Shown: positions 9,287 to 17,928 of the stretch, piece after piece | Layout of the letters: each line of letters begins with the position of its first letter | Position numbering within the stretch: the stretch's first letter is position 1 | From: Photorhabdus namnaonensis | GTDB lineage: Bacteria > Pseudomonadota > Gammaproteobacteria > Enterobacterales > Enterobacteriaceae | Assembly (NCBI RefSeq): GCF_001684335.1 | Contig: NZ_LOIC01000088.1 | Location: 290,854-354,853 of the forward strand | Direction: 5' to 3' | Length of the DNA stretch: 64,000 nucleotides | Position numbers and translations under genes: made by a program | Notes under the pieces: model-generated | Told to the model about the DNA's origin: nothing | Databases searched by the model: none | The model's input: the letters and a program-made list of their open reading frames with translations, nothing else

Positions 9287-10228
9287 TTAATGCTTTAACG
9301 CTTCAATTTTATCCCGGCTCAGTCCGGTACTGGTGATAATAATATCCAGACTGACACCATGTCGTAATAATGCGCGAGCCGTTTCCAGCTTACCTTCTTC
9401 TCTACCTTCTTCCCTACCTTCTTCTTTACCTTCAACTCGGCCTAGTTCAATACCTCGCTCAAGCCCTTTTTGTTCAAGCTGTTCTGCAATAGTCATCAAC
9501 ATCGTTTCATGCTCCGAAGATTGTTCAATCAGTTGATGGACAAATTGGGAGAGATCCGGCGTATGTCCATTCAGTAAAATATAGCGTAACACCACATTGC
9601 GCTGCTCGGCTGTATTATACCCTGCGTTTAAGAGTTCCACCAATGGTGGGACCCATTCCAGCATATCCCGACAGCGAATGTGTTTTTGCACCAGCTCCAG
9701 CAGGGCAACGCTTTTATGTGTCAGGATTTCGTCGTCGCTGAGCACACTGACATCCACCAACGGAAACGCCTGGTGGTATAAGCGAGCCGCTTGTTCAGGG
9801 AGCGTAAAACAATCCAGCCACCGGTTTGAGTAAGGATATGGCCGGACCTCGCCATGATAAAACAGCAGCGGCGCCACCAGAGGGAGCTCCGTATGGCCTT
9901 TTTTCAGGTGGGCCGCCATGGCTAACATGGCATAATACATCAGCCGCCAGGCCATCAGCTGGTCAGGGGTGGATTGATGCTCAATCAGACAATAGATATA
10001 GCCCTGTCCCCGGGTCGTTTCAACCGAGTAGAGCACATCACTGTGCAGTTGACGTAAATGCCGGTCCACAAAACTGCCGGGCTCCAGTTTCAATGTGGCT
10101 AAATCACACAGCGACTGGATCTCTTTGGGCAGATAAAGGGATAGAAACTCCCTGGCCGTTTCAGGCCGCGTTAAAAAATGTTTGAATAGCGCGTCATGGT
10201 GAGGCCGTTGTTTCTCTTTTTTTGCCAC
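9287..10228 (-). CDS. Rpn family recombination-promoting nuclease / putative transposase
   Basis: A 313-residue member of the YhgA-like/Rpn (PF04754-type) family, PD-(D/E)XK-fold DNA endonucleases that promote RecA-independent recombination in E. coli. The N-terminus has the family opening HDALFKHFLTRPETAREFL. The core motif region reads SDVLYSVETTRGQGYIYCLIEHQS, with the D...E-x-Q nuclease arrangement. A charged tail around residues 255-285 repeats E-G-R/K-E-E-G units, which is common in this family. The length is normal, so it appears intact. Codon use is GC-richer than the flanking DNA. A 45-base fragment of the same gene lies at 1299-1343. This makes the gene a plausible agent or passenger of the island's rearrangements. 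Confidence 0.88.
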   Translation of the reverse strand: MAKKEKQRPHHDALFKHFLTRPETAREFLSLYLPKEIQSLCDLATLKLEPGSFVDRHLRQLHSDVLYSVETTRGQGYIYCLIEHQSTPDQLMAWRLMYYAMLAMAAHLKKGHTELPLVAPLLFYHGEVRPYPYSNRWLDCFTLPEQAARLYHQAFPLVDVSVLSDDEILTHKSVALLELVQKHIRCRDMLEWVPPLVELLNAGYNTAEQRNVVLRYILLNGHTPDLSQFVHQLIEQSSEHETMLMTIAEQLEQKGLERGIELGRVEGKEEGREEGREEGKLETARALLRHGVSLDIIITSTGLSRDKIEALKH

Positions 10229-10324
10229 AATCCGCTTCTCTGTCTTATTAGTGAGTCATTGCCAAGATTATAATATCTCTGGAAGATCCGCAACCAATGT
10301 ACAATGTATTGAATGACTCACGAT

Positions 10325-10354
10325 AAAAGCCTCTATTTCATCATAGAGGCTTTT
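10325..10354 (-). terminator. Terminator of the acyl-CoA oxidase-like gene
   Basis: A perfect 12-bp stem (AAAAGCCTCTAT / ATAGAGGCTTTT) with a 6-base loop lies 18 bases past the stop of the minus-strand gene at 10373. It carries a T-run on both strands. Confidence 0.85.
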
Positions 10355-10372
10355 CTAATTTAGTAAATAAAG

Positions 10373-12130
10373 TTAATTGTTTTTTAACTGATGGTGATTA
10401 TTTGCATACCAGGAAATATAATCATTACTGGATATTGGTGTCTCAATTCCAGCTTTATCTACGCCAAAACTGGCAATATAATCATTTATTCTATCTGCAT
10501 GTTTACGTATATACTCAATACGTCTCTCGTCTATTTTTAGTGATTCCTGTAAACTGATCACTTCACATCTCAGGAGGTTGCTCATGGTACGATGAATCCA
10601 GTCGAGAAGATAACCTTCGATGATCATATAAAAATCATCATCATTGTGGTATGTATCAATAGTTGTCGTCACTACGGATAAAACCGCATATGTTTGGCTT
10701 AGTTCTAAAAAATCCCTACTATGTTTATTAAGTATATCTAAGTTTATTTTTTTCTTGTTACTCACTATTAATTCATTTAGTTTTTTATGTAAAAAATTCA
10801 TATAATCATACAAAATTGAAAATAGGTTATGCTGGAAAGATGTTTTGTTTATTTCTTTCATTTTATTGAGAGTGATCATTCCTCCGGCTTTTAATGATAA
10901 TACAAGATTATCACCTTCCGAAGTAATCGCACCAAAATTAGATATTAAATAGTTGGGGATCTTATTAAGCGTAAATAAGCCCTGTGCACCGCAGCGTTCA
11001 CGACAATTAATTAATATTTCTTGCGTGCGCCATGTACATAGGGATTTAGTAGTAATGATTTCAATAAGTAATTCATCTGAAAATTTAAAGTTTTTAACTG
11101 ATTCTGATAATATAATTGAAACTTTTCTTGTTAATTCTCTTAAATATAACGCATGAGTGATTGTATTCAAAGTATCCCAGGCAATACCTTCTTTGAAATG
11201 AGAATAATTAATTATTGGCATAGTGCCTGAATAACCGAATGTTTGTCGTTTATTTCCATATGTGCTAGTTATATGAAGAGCTGATTTGGCACCTGTAACT
11301 GAGATCATTGCCATGCATAGCTTCCCTGAATGTATTCTATTAGTAATTAACGAGAACCTTTCTCTTAATTCTTTTGTATGCAATGATATTTTACCATCGC
11401 TAGTCAGTGTTATCATATTGCCAGCAAGGAGTCCTTCAAAAGGAATTTCCACATTATCAAATGAGGTGATTGCGTTGTCTAAATAAAACCCTGGCTTATC
11501 ACCAAGTGGAGTAATTTTAACGCCAGGAGTTAATTTTCCATTTACGGACAGGGGGAGAATAAATGGGAAAATACCGTATCTTTTTCCTGATGCATTTAAC
11601 TGAGCTAGAATTACAGCCACTTTAGGTAGTTCACAGGGTGTGGTATTAGGCATAAATTTATATGCATTGGGGCCAGGTGAATTCAATATAAATACACCTT
11701 TTTCTGGGAGATAATTAGCTTGTGTTTCGATTGCGACTAGATCATTCCCGTGAGCTAACTCAGTCGCCAGATATACTCCAATGGCACGACCAGAGCAAAG
11801 TTTTTGGTAAAGATCTTCCACATATGGGGTTCGCGCTCCTAAGTTAGCTATAGTCCCTATGGCTAAATTAAAATGAATTGATAGCATAGAAACTACAGTG
11901 CAATCATGTGGGGCTACAAGTTCATGAAGGGCAACTAATTCATTAAATGATGTCGTATGAATATTATTATTTTGAATATATTTAAGCAGTTCTATGAATT
12001 TTTTTACTGACGAATGGTAATTATCACAAGTGCTTTTAAGTACTGCCAAAAGGTTATCAGATACTACCGAATTTCCTATTCCTAAATAAGGTCTTAATTT
12101 TGATTCCGAATTGCACAATAATTTATTCAT
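10373..12130 (-). CDS. Acyl-CoA oxidase/dehydrogenase-like flavoprotein
   Basis: A 585-residue protein with acyl-CoA dehydrogenase/oxidase architecture. The FAD/substrate middle-domain start is ATELAHGNDL at about residue 122. A second helical domain begins NRIHSGKLCMAMISV, with the TYGNKRQTF region following. An acyl-CoA-oxidase-like C-terminal signature reads RERCGAQGLF...SEGDNLVLSL. The Glu in SEGDN aligns with the catalytic base of peroxisomal-type oxidases. It would be expected to introduce a 2,3-double bond into an acyl thioester. It is alone on its strand, with an AT-rich coding sequence unlike the adjacent rpn gene. It lies within the same repeat-bracketed island as the biosynthetic cluster, so it could supply an unsaturated precursor; that link is speculative. 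Confidence 0.75.
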   Translation of the reverse strand: MNKLLCNSESKLRPYLGIGNSVVSDNLLAVLKSTCDNYHSSVKKFIELLKYIQNNNIHTTSFNELVALHELVAPHDCTVVSMLSIHFNLAIGTIANLGARTPYVEDLYQKLCSGRAIGVYLATELAHGNDLVAIETQANYLPEKGVFILNSPGPNAYKFMPNTTPCELPKVAVILAQLNASGKRYGIFPFILPLSVNGKLTPGVKITPLGDKPGFYLDNAITSFDNVEIPFEGLLAGNMITLTSDGKISLHTKELRERFSLITNRIHSGKLCMAMISVTGAKSALHITSTYGNKRQTFGYSGTMPIINYSHFKEGIAWDTLNTITHALYLRELTRKVSIILSESVKNFKFSDELLIEIITTKSLCTWRTQEILINCRERCGAQGLFTLNKIPNYLISNFGAITSEGDNLVLSLKAGGMITLNKMKEINKTSFQHNLFSILYDYMNFLHKKLNELIVSNKKKINLDILNKHSRDFLELSQTYAVLSVVTTTIDTYHNDDDFYMIIEGYLLDWIHRTMSNLLRCEVISLQESLKIDERRIEYIRKHADRINDYIASFGVDKAGIETPISSNDYISWYANNHHQLKNN

Positions 12131-12803
12131 ATAGATGAAGCCTTTACTATAATAACGATATGTATATTAGCTATCTAATAGTGTCATGGGATACACCAGA
12201 AATATATACCTCTAATTTAAAAAAATTTATTATATAAAAGTGATCTGTTAAAAATTTTCCTTATTATAGCCCAGTAAAAAAAGATGTATTGAAACATGTT
12301 TATCAAGTAAATAATTTATCGTCGTTATCTTTTTCAAATAGGAGATTAATCATTTTATCTTCATAATTAAAATTATCTGAATATGAATAGTCTGCTATGA
12401 GATTAGATTTTTGTTGTTTAAATATAACCAGTTAATGAATTGGTTATGAATCTTAGTGTTTGATGATTATAGTACCAGATAGTGGTAATTAACTTGTTAA
12501 AGAGATAACTGATAAATTAGCAGAGAAAGAAAATTAGTCTGCAACATAATACTTAATTTAACGATGAAAACTTTTACTTTTTAGTAGAGATTCTTTTATT
12601 ATTTTAAACAATATTGATGTTATCTTATAGATAAAAATCACTATGTTGTTTTTATCAATCACTTATTTAAGTGGAAAAACTTCTTGCATTATTTATCAGG
12701 AGATTCACCTATTATATTAATGTAAATTTGATGCAAAGATTATTTGCATAATTTACACTGCAAAACGTCAGACTTTCTCTATATTATTAATCAGGAGTAA
12801 ATT
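12131..12803. other. Long AT-rich intergenic region with gene-end relic
   Basis: This is 673 bases without an intact gene. It contains the relic at 12466-12596. The rest is very AT-rich and probably includes the divergent promoters of the acyl-CoA oxidase-like gene and of the secreted protein at 12804. I see no other structure I can name. Confidence 0.5.
12466..12596 (+). pseudogene. Eroded copy of the end of the gene at 1-189 plus its terminator
   Basis: The region aligns colinearly with about 106-252. Shared landmarks are the stretch GATAAATTAGC, GAAAATnnnTCTG, ACATAATA just past the stop, and a decayed version of the terminator hairpin. It carries in-frame stops, so it is not functional. 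It is in direct orientation relative to the window's first gene, and the DNA between the two copies is the accessory island. Confidence 0.7.
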
Positions 12804-13118
12804 ATGAAAAAATTGATATCTATGTTATTTATTTTAATTGGTATGATTAGCGCCCCTGCATTCTCAGCGGAAACCAATAGTGGCATTGTTAAAGTCGCAG
12901 AAATTAAAGCTGATTGGGATAATCCTGCACATTATTTTTATACATTTAGTGGAATTTTAGCTAGTAATTGTGGAAAACCAGGTTATATTTGGTCAGGATC
13001 AAGTGCTGAAAACGTTAATAGACTATTAAGCCAGGCTTATGCAAGAGGTTTAAATATTAGAGTGGGTATAGAAAATGTAAGTTGTAATATAACTACGGTT
13101 TACGTTATTAAGCAATAG
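12804..13118 (+). CDS. Small secreted protein of unknown function
   Basis: A 104-residue protein with a clear Sec signal peptide: an MKK start, a hydrophobic core, and probable cleavage after AFSA at about residue 21. The mature part of about 83 residues has two cysteines (SNCGKPGY and VSCNIT) that could form one disulfide, and a Trp/Tyr-rich first half. AGGAG lies 8 bases upstream of the ATG. I do not recognise the family. The size, export signal and Cys pair would suit a small periplasmic or secreted effector-like protein, but no function is assigned. It is a monocistronic unit with its own terminator. Confidence 0.75.
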   Translation: MKKLISMLFILIGMISAPAFSAETNSGIVKVAEIKADWDNPAHYFYTFSGILASNCGKPGYIWSGSSAENVNRLLSQAYARGLNIRVGIENVSCNITTVYVIKQ

Positions 13119-13189
13119 TAATTATTTCTTATGCTGTTAATCAATGGGATAAAGAGATAGATAAACATTAATTTACCTAACTTTATAAT

Positions 13190-13219
13190 AAAATCCTCTA
13201 CGATAAAGTAGAGGATTTT
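13190..13219 (+). terminator. Terminator of the small secreted protein gene
   Basis: A 12-bp perfect stem (AAAATCCTCTAC / GTAGAGGATTTT) with a 6-base loop and a T-run. It is identical in stem to the terminator at 223-252. Confidence 0.88.
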
Positions 13220-13279
13220 TTAGATTAATTCAAATAACACAACACGTTCTTTGTGAAATTATCTCAGAGTAACATCTAT

Positions 13280-13720
13280 TTATTCACAATATATTTCAGT
13301 GACAAAACTTGGTGCATTCTCAATGGTATCGTGAACTGGGCAGGTTTTATTAATAAAGTCGACAAAGGCATGAATTTCTTCTTCACTATTATCAGCTTTA
13401 ATATGAAATTTTGTCACTATTTTAGAGAAACCTAATTTCGCTTGTTTATTTCTACCAGTGAAACCATCAGTATCAAGTTCACCTTCCAGATCAACGTGAA
13501 TATCAATTAAATTAATTTTATGCAGTTTAGCAAAAGCTTTTGCTACGATACATTTACAAGCACCGAGAGAACAGAGTAAAGCTTCAACTGGATTCATCCC
13601 CTGATCAGTGCCACCTAAATTACGTGGTTCATCCAAATAAAAGGAGAAATCTCTTGATGTACATTCAACTTTCAATCCAGCTACAGATTTTACTGAGGCA
13701 GTAAATAATTCTTTCGCCAT
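13280..13720 (-). CDS. OsmC family protein
   Basis: A 146-residue OsmC/Ohr-fold protein. The two conserved redox-cysteine regions are visible: SLGACKCIVAKAF (about residues 51-63) and NKTCPVHDTI (about residues 124-133). The family reduces organic hydroperoxides with thiols, but subgroup assignment is uncertain. A good ribosome-binding site (AAGGAG) precedes the ATG. It lies upstream on the same strand as nothing obviously related, and the next minus-strand gene at 13775 is 54 bases upstream of its start. The first conserved Cys is followed by a second one (CKC), which is a minor variation. Confidence 0.88.
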   Translation of the reverse strand: MAKELFTASVKSVAGLKVECTSRDFSFYLDEPRNLGGTDQGMNPVEALLCSLGACKCIVAKAFAKLHKINLIDIHVDLEGELDTDGFTGRNKQAKLGFSKIVTKFHIKADNSEEEIHAFVDFINKTCPVHDTIENAPSFVTEIYCE

Positions 13721-13774
13721 GATCCAACTCCTTAAAATTAATATTAGTTTTTCACAAGGGCAAACAGAGTTTTG

Positions 13775-14209
13775 CTAATCAGGATAAAACTCAGGGGACA
13801 GTATCTGGGACATACCCCAAATGCATACATCGGGAAATACGTCTAATCCGGTTTCGTTCATTGCTGAGGCAACGGCTTTAGACCAGACAACATCAACCCA
13901 GTCTGAACCATCTAACTTTGTCTTTAAACTAGGTGATTCTTTTAAACCATAAAGAATCTCTTTTCTTTGCGCTTTAATTGCTTTTCCCCAACTTGTTCCT
14001 CTATGGCTTGGTTGGTATTTCCATTTTAATAAGTGAGCAATTAATACCGCCATGCAGTCAGCCAACTCACGCTGTTCACTCTTGCCTACGTCTTCGATCT
14101 CCTCAGCAATATTGGCTATATCAATCTCAGAGAATTTACCGTCACGTAATAACGCTGCCTGCTCATTTGCCCAAGCGACCACATCAGTTTCGTAACGGGT
14201 ATGATTCAT
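13775..14209 (-). CDS. DUF29 family protein
   Basis: A 144-residue protein of the DUF29 family. The family-typical opening is RYETDVVAWANEQAALLRDG, followed by an acidic helix (DIANIAEEIEDVGKSEQREL) and the central LIAHLLKWKYQP segment. DUF29 proteins are small helical proteins found widely in proteobacteria and cyanobacteria; their biochemical role is not established. The start codon follows GGAGGCAATT (read on the minus strand), a strong ribosome-binding site. It could be cotranscribed with the OsmC gene downstream. Confidence 0.88.
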   Translation of the reverse strand: MNHTRYETDVVAWANEQAALLRDGKFSEIDIANIAEEIEDVGKSEQRELADCMAVLIAHLLKWKYQPSHRGTSWGKAIKAQRKEILYGLKESPSLKTKLDGSDWVDVVWSKAVASAMNETGLDVFPDVCIWGMSQILSPEFYPD

Positions 14210-14300
14210 AATTGCCTCCGCTAATAGGTCTATTATGCTAGCAGTCTGTCAGAGAATACGCTTTAGGTCAAAAAAGAACTTATCTTCGATAACTCAGTAT

Positions 14301-15509
14301 TCAGCCTACTGCCGGCAACATTCCACTTACGATGCCAATTTGGATTGCTATTACTGCAACACCGCAGGCAAATACCAGCAATAGTACGGGTTTACCACCA
14401 GGCACCCGATATCGACGTTCATTTTGCTGACGGGATTTATATGCCAGGAGGCTAGGTAATAATAACGCTAAAATTGACAACGCGACCGCGGCATATCCCA
14501 ACGCCATTACAAAACCTTTTGGGTAAAATAGCGCGAAAATCAATGGTGGAACGAAAGTTAGCAAACCAGTTTGCATACGTCCGGTTACATTATCTTTGCG
14601 TTTAAATAGATCACCTAAAAAATCAAACAGGCCAAGTGCGACACCGAGGAATGAGGTTGCGAGCGCTAGATTAGCAAACATTTGTACTGCAAGTTCAGTT
14701 TTCGGTGAAGCGACAACTTCACGAATGCTGTGTAATAAGCCATTCAACCCGGCATTTTCAGCTAAGATATCGACAAACGTGTTGGAATTGATACTTCCTA
14801 ATGTCGCCAATTGCCAGAAAATATAAGTAATTAACGGAATTGCGCTGCCAATGATAAACACCCAACGGAGCCGACGTACATCGCCGTTCATATATTTCAC
14901 AATACTGGGAACACTGCCGTGAAAACCAAACGATGTGAATATCACCGGAATTGAAGATAATATTAATCCTTGCCCTAATGGCATCGTCAGTAGGTTAATA
15001 TGCTGAACATGCGGCATCATCATCCCCAACATTAATATCAGGAAAATAATTTTTGCACTGAAAATAACGCGGTTAACCATATCTACTGAACTGGTGCCAA
15101 TGCAAACGATTCCTCCGGCAATTACCGTAAATAGAATAACGCCCACGGAAGCAGGAAGGGACAAATTAAGCCATTTATTGAGGCTGACTGTCAGTAACTC
15201 CCCAGCACCGCTAATATAGGCTGATGTTAACGCATACATCAGAAACATCATGCTGAAACCCGTTAATATTTTGCCGCCGTTGCCAAGATAACGTTGAGCA
15301 AGTGTCCCTAATCCTGTATCAGGAGACTCATATTGATAAGCTTCAACCAGCAATAATGCGGTGTAACTCATCAAAACCCACAAGCCAATCAACATGATCA
15401 AACTTACACCAAATCCTACACCGGCGGTGGCTAATGGCATAGCTAACATACCTGCACCGATAGTTGTTCCGGCGATAATAAAAGTACTACCAAAAGTACG
15501 GTTTTTCAC
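14301..15509 (-). CDS. tyrP: Tyrosine-specific transporter TyrP
   Basis: A 402-residue aromatic-amino-acid permease of the HAAAP family, the same length as E. coli TyrP and recognisably similar throughout ([51 protein letters not shown]). Eleven hydrophobic membrane segments are expected. I chose a GTG start at 15509 because the protein then begins V/M-KNRTFGS like E. coli TyrP. AAGGGAA lies about 9 bases upstream. An ATG 27 bases further upstream is the alternative. It follows the tyrosine decarboxylase gene by 45 bases, so the pair likely forms a tyrosine uptake or tyrosine/tyramine exchange unit. Confidence 0.92.
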   Translation of the reverse strand: MKNRTFGSTFIIAGTTIGAGMLAMPLATAGVGFGVSLIMLIGLWVLMSYTALLLVEAYQYESPDTGLGTLAQRYLGNGGKILTGFSMMFLMYALTSAYISGAGELLTVSLNKWLNLSLPASVGVILFTVIAGGIVCIGTSSVDMVNRVIFSAKIIFLILMLGMMMPHVQHINLLTMPLGQGLILSSIPVIFTSFGFHGSVPSIVKYMNGDVRRLRWVFIIGSAIPLITYIFWQLATLGSINSNTFVDILAENAGLNGLLHSIREVVASPKTELAVQMFANLALATSFLGVALGLFDFLGDLFKRKDNVTGRMQTGLLTFVPPLIFALFYPKGFVMALGYAAVALSILALLLPSLLAYKSRQQNERRYRVPGGKPVLLLVFACGVAVIAIQIGIVSGMLPAVG

Positions 15510-15554
15510 GTTTTTTTCCCTTCGAATCAACAACAAATATTTAATAATAGAAAA

Positions 15555-17474
15555 TCAGGCCACTTTCTTTTTTTCTTCTTCATCAACAATCTGAGTCAGT
15601 TTGTGAATAAAAATTTTCTGGAGCCTTTCCCAATACTCGTCAAAATCGTCAGCATTACGTAAACAATGAGTCATCACAGCAGCACGTAGGACATATAAAC
15701 TGTGGACTTTCTGCCATTCTTCTTGGTCAAAACCGCAACTTTCAACGTAATGCCAAGGCGTATCACCATACTCCCGATAACCAAGAGAGGTGGAAGAAGT
15801 TAAAAAATCATTGGTATAACTACGTCCGGAAGTATATGAACAAAGCTCATACATCCGTTTATTAAGACGGTTGTGGTGACTTAAATCATTATTTCCTTGC
15901 TCTTTAAAAGTAAAATTGACCATATGGAAATCAGGATTTGGCATGGTATGAATTGCAAACCGGCGTTTGCCAACAACCAATGGTTCTGTGGTTAAAAGTT
16001 TCTTAATCATCCAATTGGCCGTCACAATACCGGCAGCAATCACTTTTCCGTAGCCACTGATATTCAATGGAACTAATCGATGCGCGGCCCAAATCGCGGC
16101 GGCGATAGCTCCGGCTTTAGATCCCTCCATAATAGAGGCGCCGATTACAACATGCCGGTCAACGGCTTGCTCTGGTTGAGTATCAACATCTTCAAAAACA
16201 TAAGCCGCACGGTAGGAAATTAAGTCAACAATACGCTTATCTTTCATACATACCGCACCGGCGGCATATTGAATAAATCCAACTTTGTGGGGATCTACGG
16301 TGATTGAATCAGCCTGACACATGGCCCGGAAGCTTTGGTAAATTTCAGGTTTAGGCCAAATAATATCTTCGGGAATAATCGCCAATTCATGATAACGACG
16401 GATAAGTTCGTCATATTCCATAAACTCTCCCTGTTCGTTAAGGAACATTGCGCTGGCATAACCTGCATAAGCGGCATCAATATGCACATAAAATGAGACG
16501 CCATAACGCTCTTCACACTCTTTACGCAACGCAATAACTTCATCAACTCGGTCAATGGCTCCCACTTCCGTAGTTCCAACTACAGTTACCATAGCCAGAA
16601 TAGGCTCCCCCTGCTCTATCAGACCGAATGTAATTTCACGCATTTTTTTAACATCGGTACGATAATTCGCATCGACCGGCAATGGCACGATATGCTGTTG
16701 ACCGATTCCCAGAACATCCATTGCTTTCATCCATGAATAATGTTTCGACTGTGGAACCAGGACTTTGCCAAACATCCCCTGCTTTATCCCGGAGCCACGG
16801 CAGGAAAGCTCACGAACTTCTTCGAAAATGCCCCGTTTTTTTAATTCATCCGTCAAATCCAGAATATCTGATGGCGGCATATTCAACAGTTGTTGTTCTG
16901 ATTTATTTGCGACTAGATCGCTGGATTGTGGATGTTGTGCAATGGCAAGAGGCATGGTTTTTAAATTACGCGCAACCCATAGCCCTTCATAATTGGCGAC
17001 GGTTCCTCCTGATGTAATATGTCCCCAGGCTCGGCGAGGGTCATAACCAAACATCCGGCATAGATCCAGCCCCGCTTCAATTTCTAGCTCCGTTGTTGTC
17101 GGTGATGACTCGTGGGCGCAATTGTTCGGGTTGTACATCATCGCCATGACATAAGCGAGATTGGAAACCATCAGGGTATCGGCGTTCATATGCCCCATAT
17201 AGCGAGGAGAAAACCAGGGAATAGAGGTGTTTTTCAGTTTGGCGGATAGTTGGTTCAGAATACCCTCTGTTCGATAAAGCGTTTCTCTATAATCAGGTGC
17301 ATAACGATCAACCGAGGTGACTAAGGCGGGATCTTCCGGGTGAAAATCAGAACGCCAGTGCATGTGCTCACTTACGGCATATTCCATCATTTCTCTAAAA
17401 AAAACCGTATTTTCTGATTTAGGGCCTAAAAACAACGCATCAATGTTTAAGTGCGAAGTAAACTGCTTGGTCAT
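15555..17474 (-). CDS. tdc: PLP-dependent tyrosine decarboxylase
   Basis: A 639-residue group II decarboxylase of the long tyrosine-decarboxylase type known from Enterococcus and Lactobacillus (about 620 residues). Key features are the substrate/PLP region NNCAHESSPTTTELE, the SGGTVANYEG loop, the HIDAAYAGY aspartate site, and the Schiff-base lysine K397 in VDPHKVGFIQYAAG. It converts tyrosine (and possibly L-DOPA) to tyramine (or dopamine), consuming a proton. The adjacent tyrP supports tyrosine as substrate. In Photorhabdus, tyramine-type units occur in tyrosine-derived isocyanides such as rhabduscin, but a link to this gene is only a possibility. A TTT-rich 454-base upstream region likely holds its regulation. 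Confidence 0.9.
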   Translation of the reverse strand: MTKQFTSHLNIDALFLGPKSENTVFFREMMEYAVSEHMHWRSDFHPEDPALVTSVDRYAPDYRETLYRTEGILNQLSAKLKNTSIPWFSPRYMGHMNADTLMVSNLAYVMAMMYNPNNCAHESSPTTTELEIEAGLDLCRMFGYDPRRAWGHITSGGTVANYEGLWVARNLKTMPLAIAQHPQSSDLVANKSEQQLLNMPPSDILDLTDELKKRGIFEEVRELSCRGSGIKQGMFGKVLVPQSKHYSWMKAMDVLGIGQQHIVPLPVDANYRTDVKKMREITFGLIEQGEPILAMVTVVGTTEVGAIDRVDEVIALRKECEERYGVSFYVHIDAAYAGYASAMFLNEQGEFMEYDELIRRYHELAIIPEDIIWPKPEIYQSFRAMCQADSITVDPHKVGFIQYAAGAVCMKDKRIVDLISYRAAYVFEDVDTQPEQAVDRHVVIGASIMEGSKAGAIAAAIWAAHRLVPLNISGYGKVIAAGIVTANWMIKKLLTTEPLVVGKRRFAIHTMPNPDFHMVNFTFKEQGNNDLSHHNRLNKRMYELCSYTSGRSYTNDFLTSSTSLGYREYGDTPWHYVESCGFDQEEWQKVHSLYVLRAAVMTHCLRNADDFDEYWERLQKIFIHKLTQIVDEEEKKKVA

Positions 17475-17928
17475 AATTATATTACCCTTTCAACTAACAA
17501 AAACGGCTGTCAGCAACAGAGAGATTCTGAAATTCTTTACTTGTTAATGAAATCACTATCTTTCTCTGGTGGTCAGACAGAAAATTATATGCCACCTAAC
17601 TTACCAATAGCTGGTCATACCTCATTATTCTAGACATTCAGAAAAATCTATCAGGTGGAATAGATTGATCATTAATATATCTATAAACGATCGTTTGTTA
17701 ATAGATATAGACTATATTTGTTAAAATATTAACAATGACGTTAAATATAAATTCTGATTTTGTGCGCGAGGACAAAGAACGAATAAAAACAAATCAAAAA
17801 ACAGAGGAAAATAGGGGCTTATTTATTGTTAACCTTGTTAATTATAAGGATTTTTTTAACGTGAAGCGGTTAGCAGATAGAATGCAGGGCTACAAACTAA
17901 AATAGCCCTGATTTAAGCAGAAGTACTA
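17475..17928. other. Intergenic region upstream of tyrosine decarboxylase
   Basis: This is 454 bases of AT-rich DNA between the tdc start and the 3' end of the quinone oxidoreductase gene. It holds a possible weak hairpin at 17885-17910 (CAGGGCT / AGCCCTG) that may terminate the oxidoreductase transcript. I see no defined operator and no coding sequence. Confidence 0.45.
17885..17910 (-). terminator. Possible terminator of the quinone oxidoreductase gene
   Basis: A 7-bp inverted repeat CAGGGCT / AGCCCTG with a 12-base loop lies just past the minus-strand stop at 17929. No T-run follows, so the call is weak. Confidence 0.35.

Noticed and set aside
10953-11486. Open frames on the strand opposite the acyl-CoA oxidase-like gene
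   Set aside because: They are antisense shadows of a clear family member, with no ribosome-binding sites or family resemblance.
15510-15536. ATG start for TyrP nine codons upstream
   Set aside because: The GTG at 15509 aligns with the known TyrP start and has the better-spaced ribosome-binding site.
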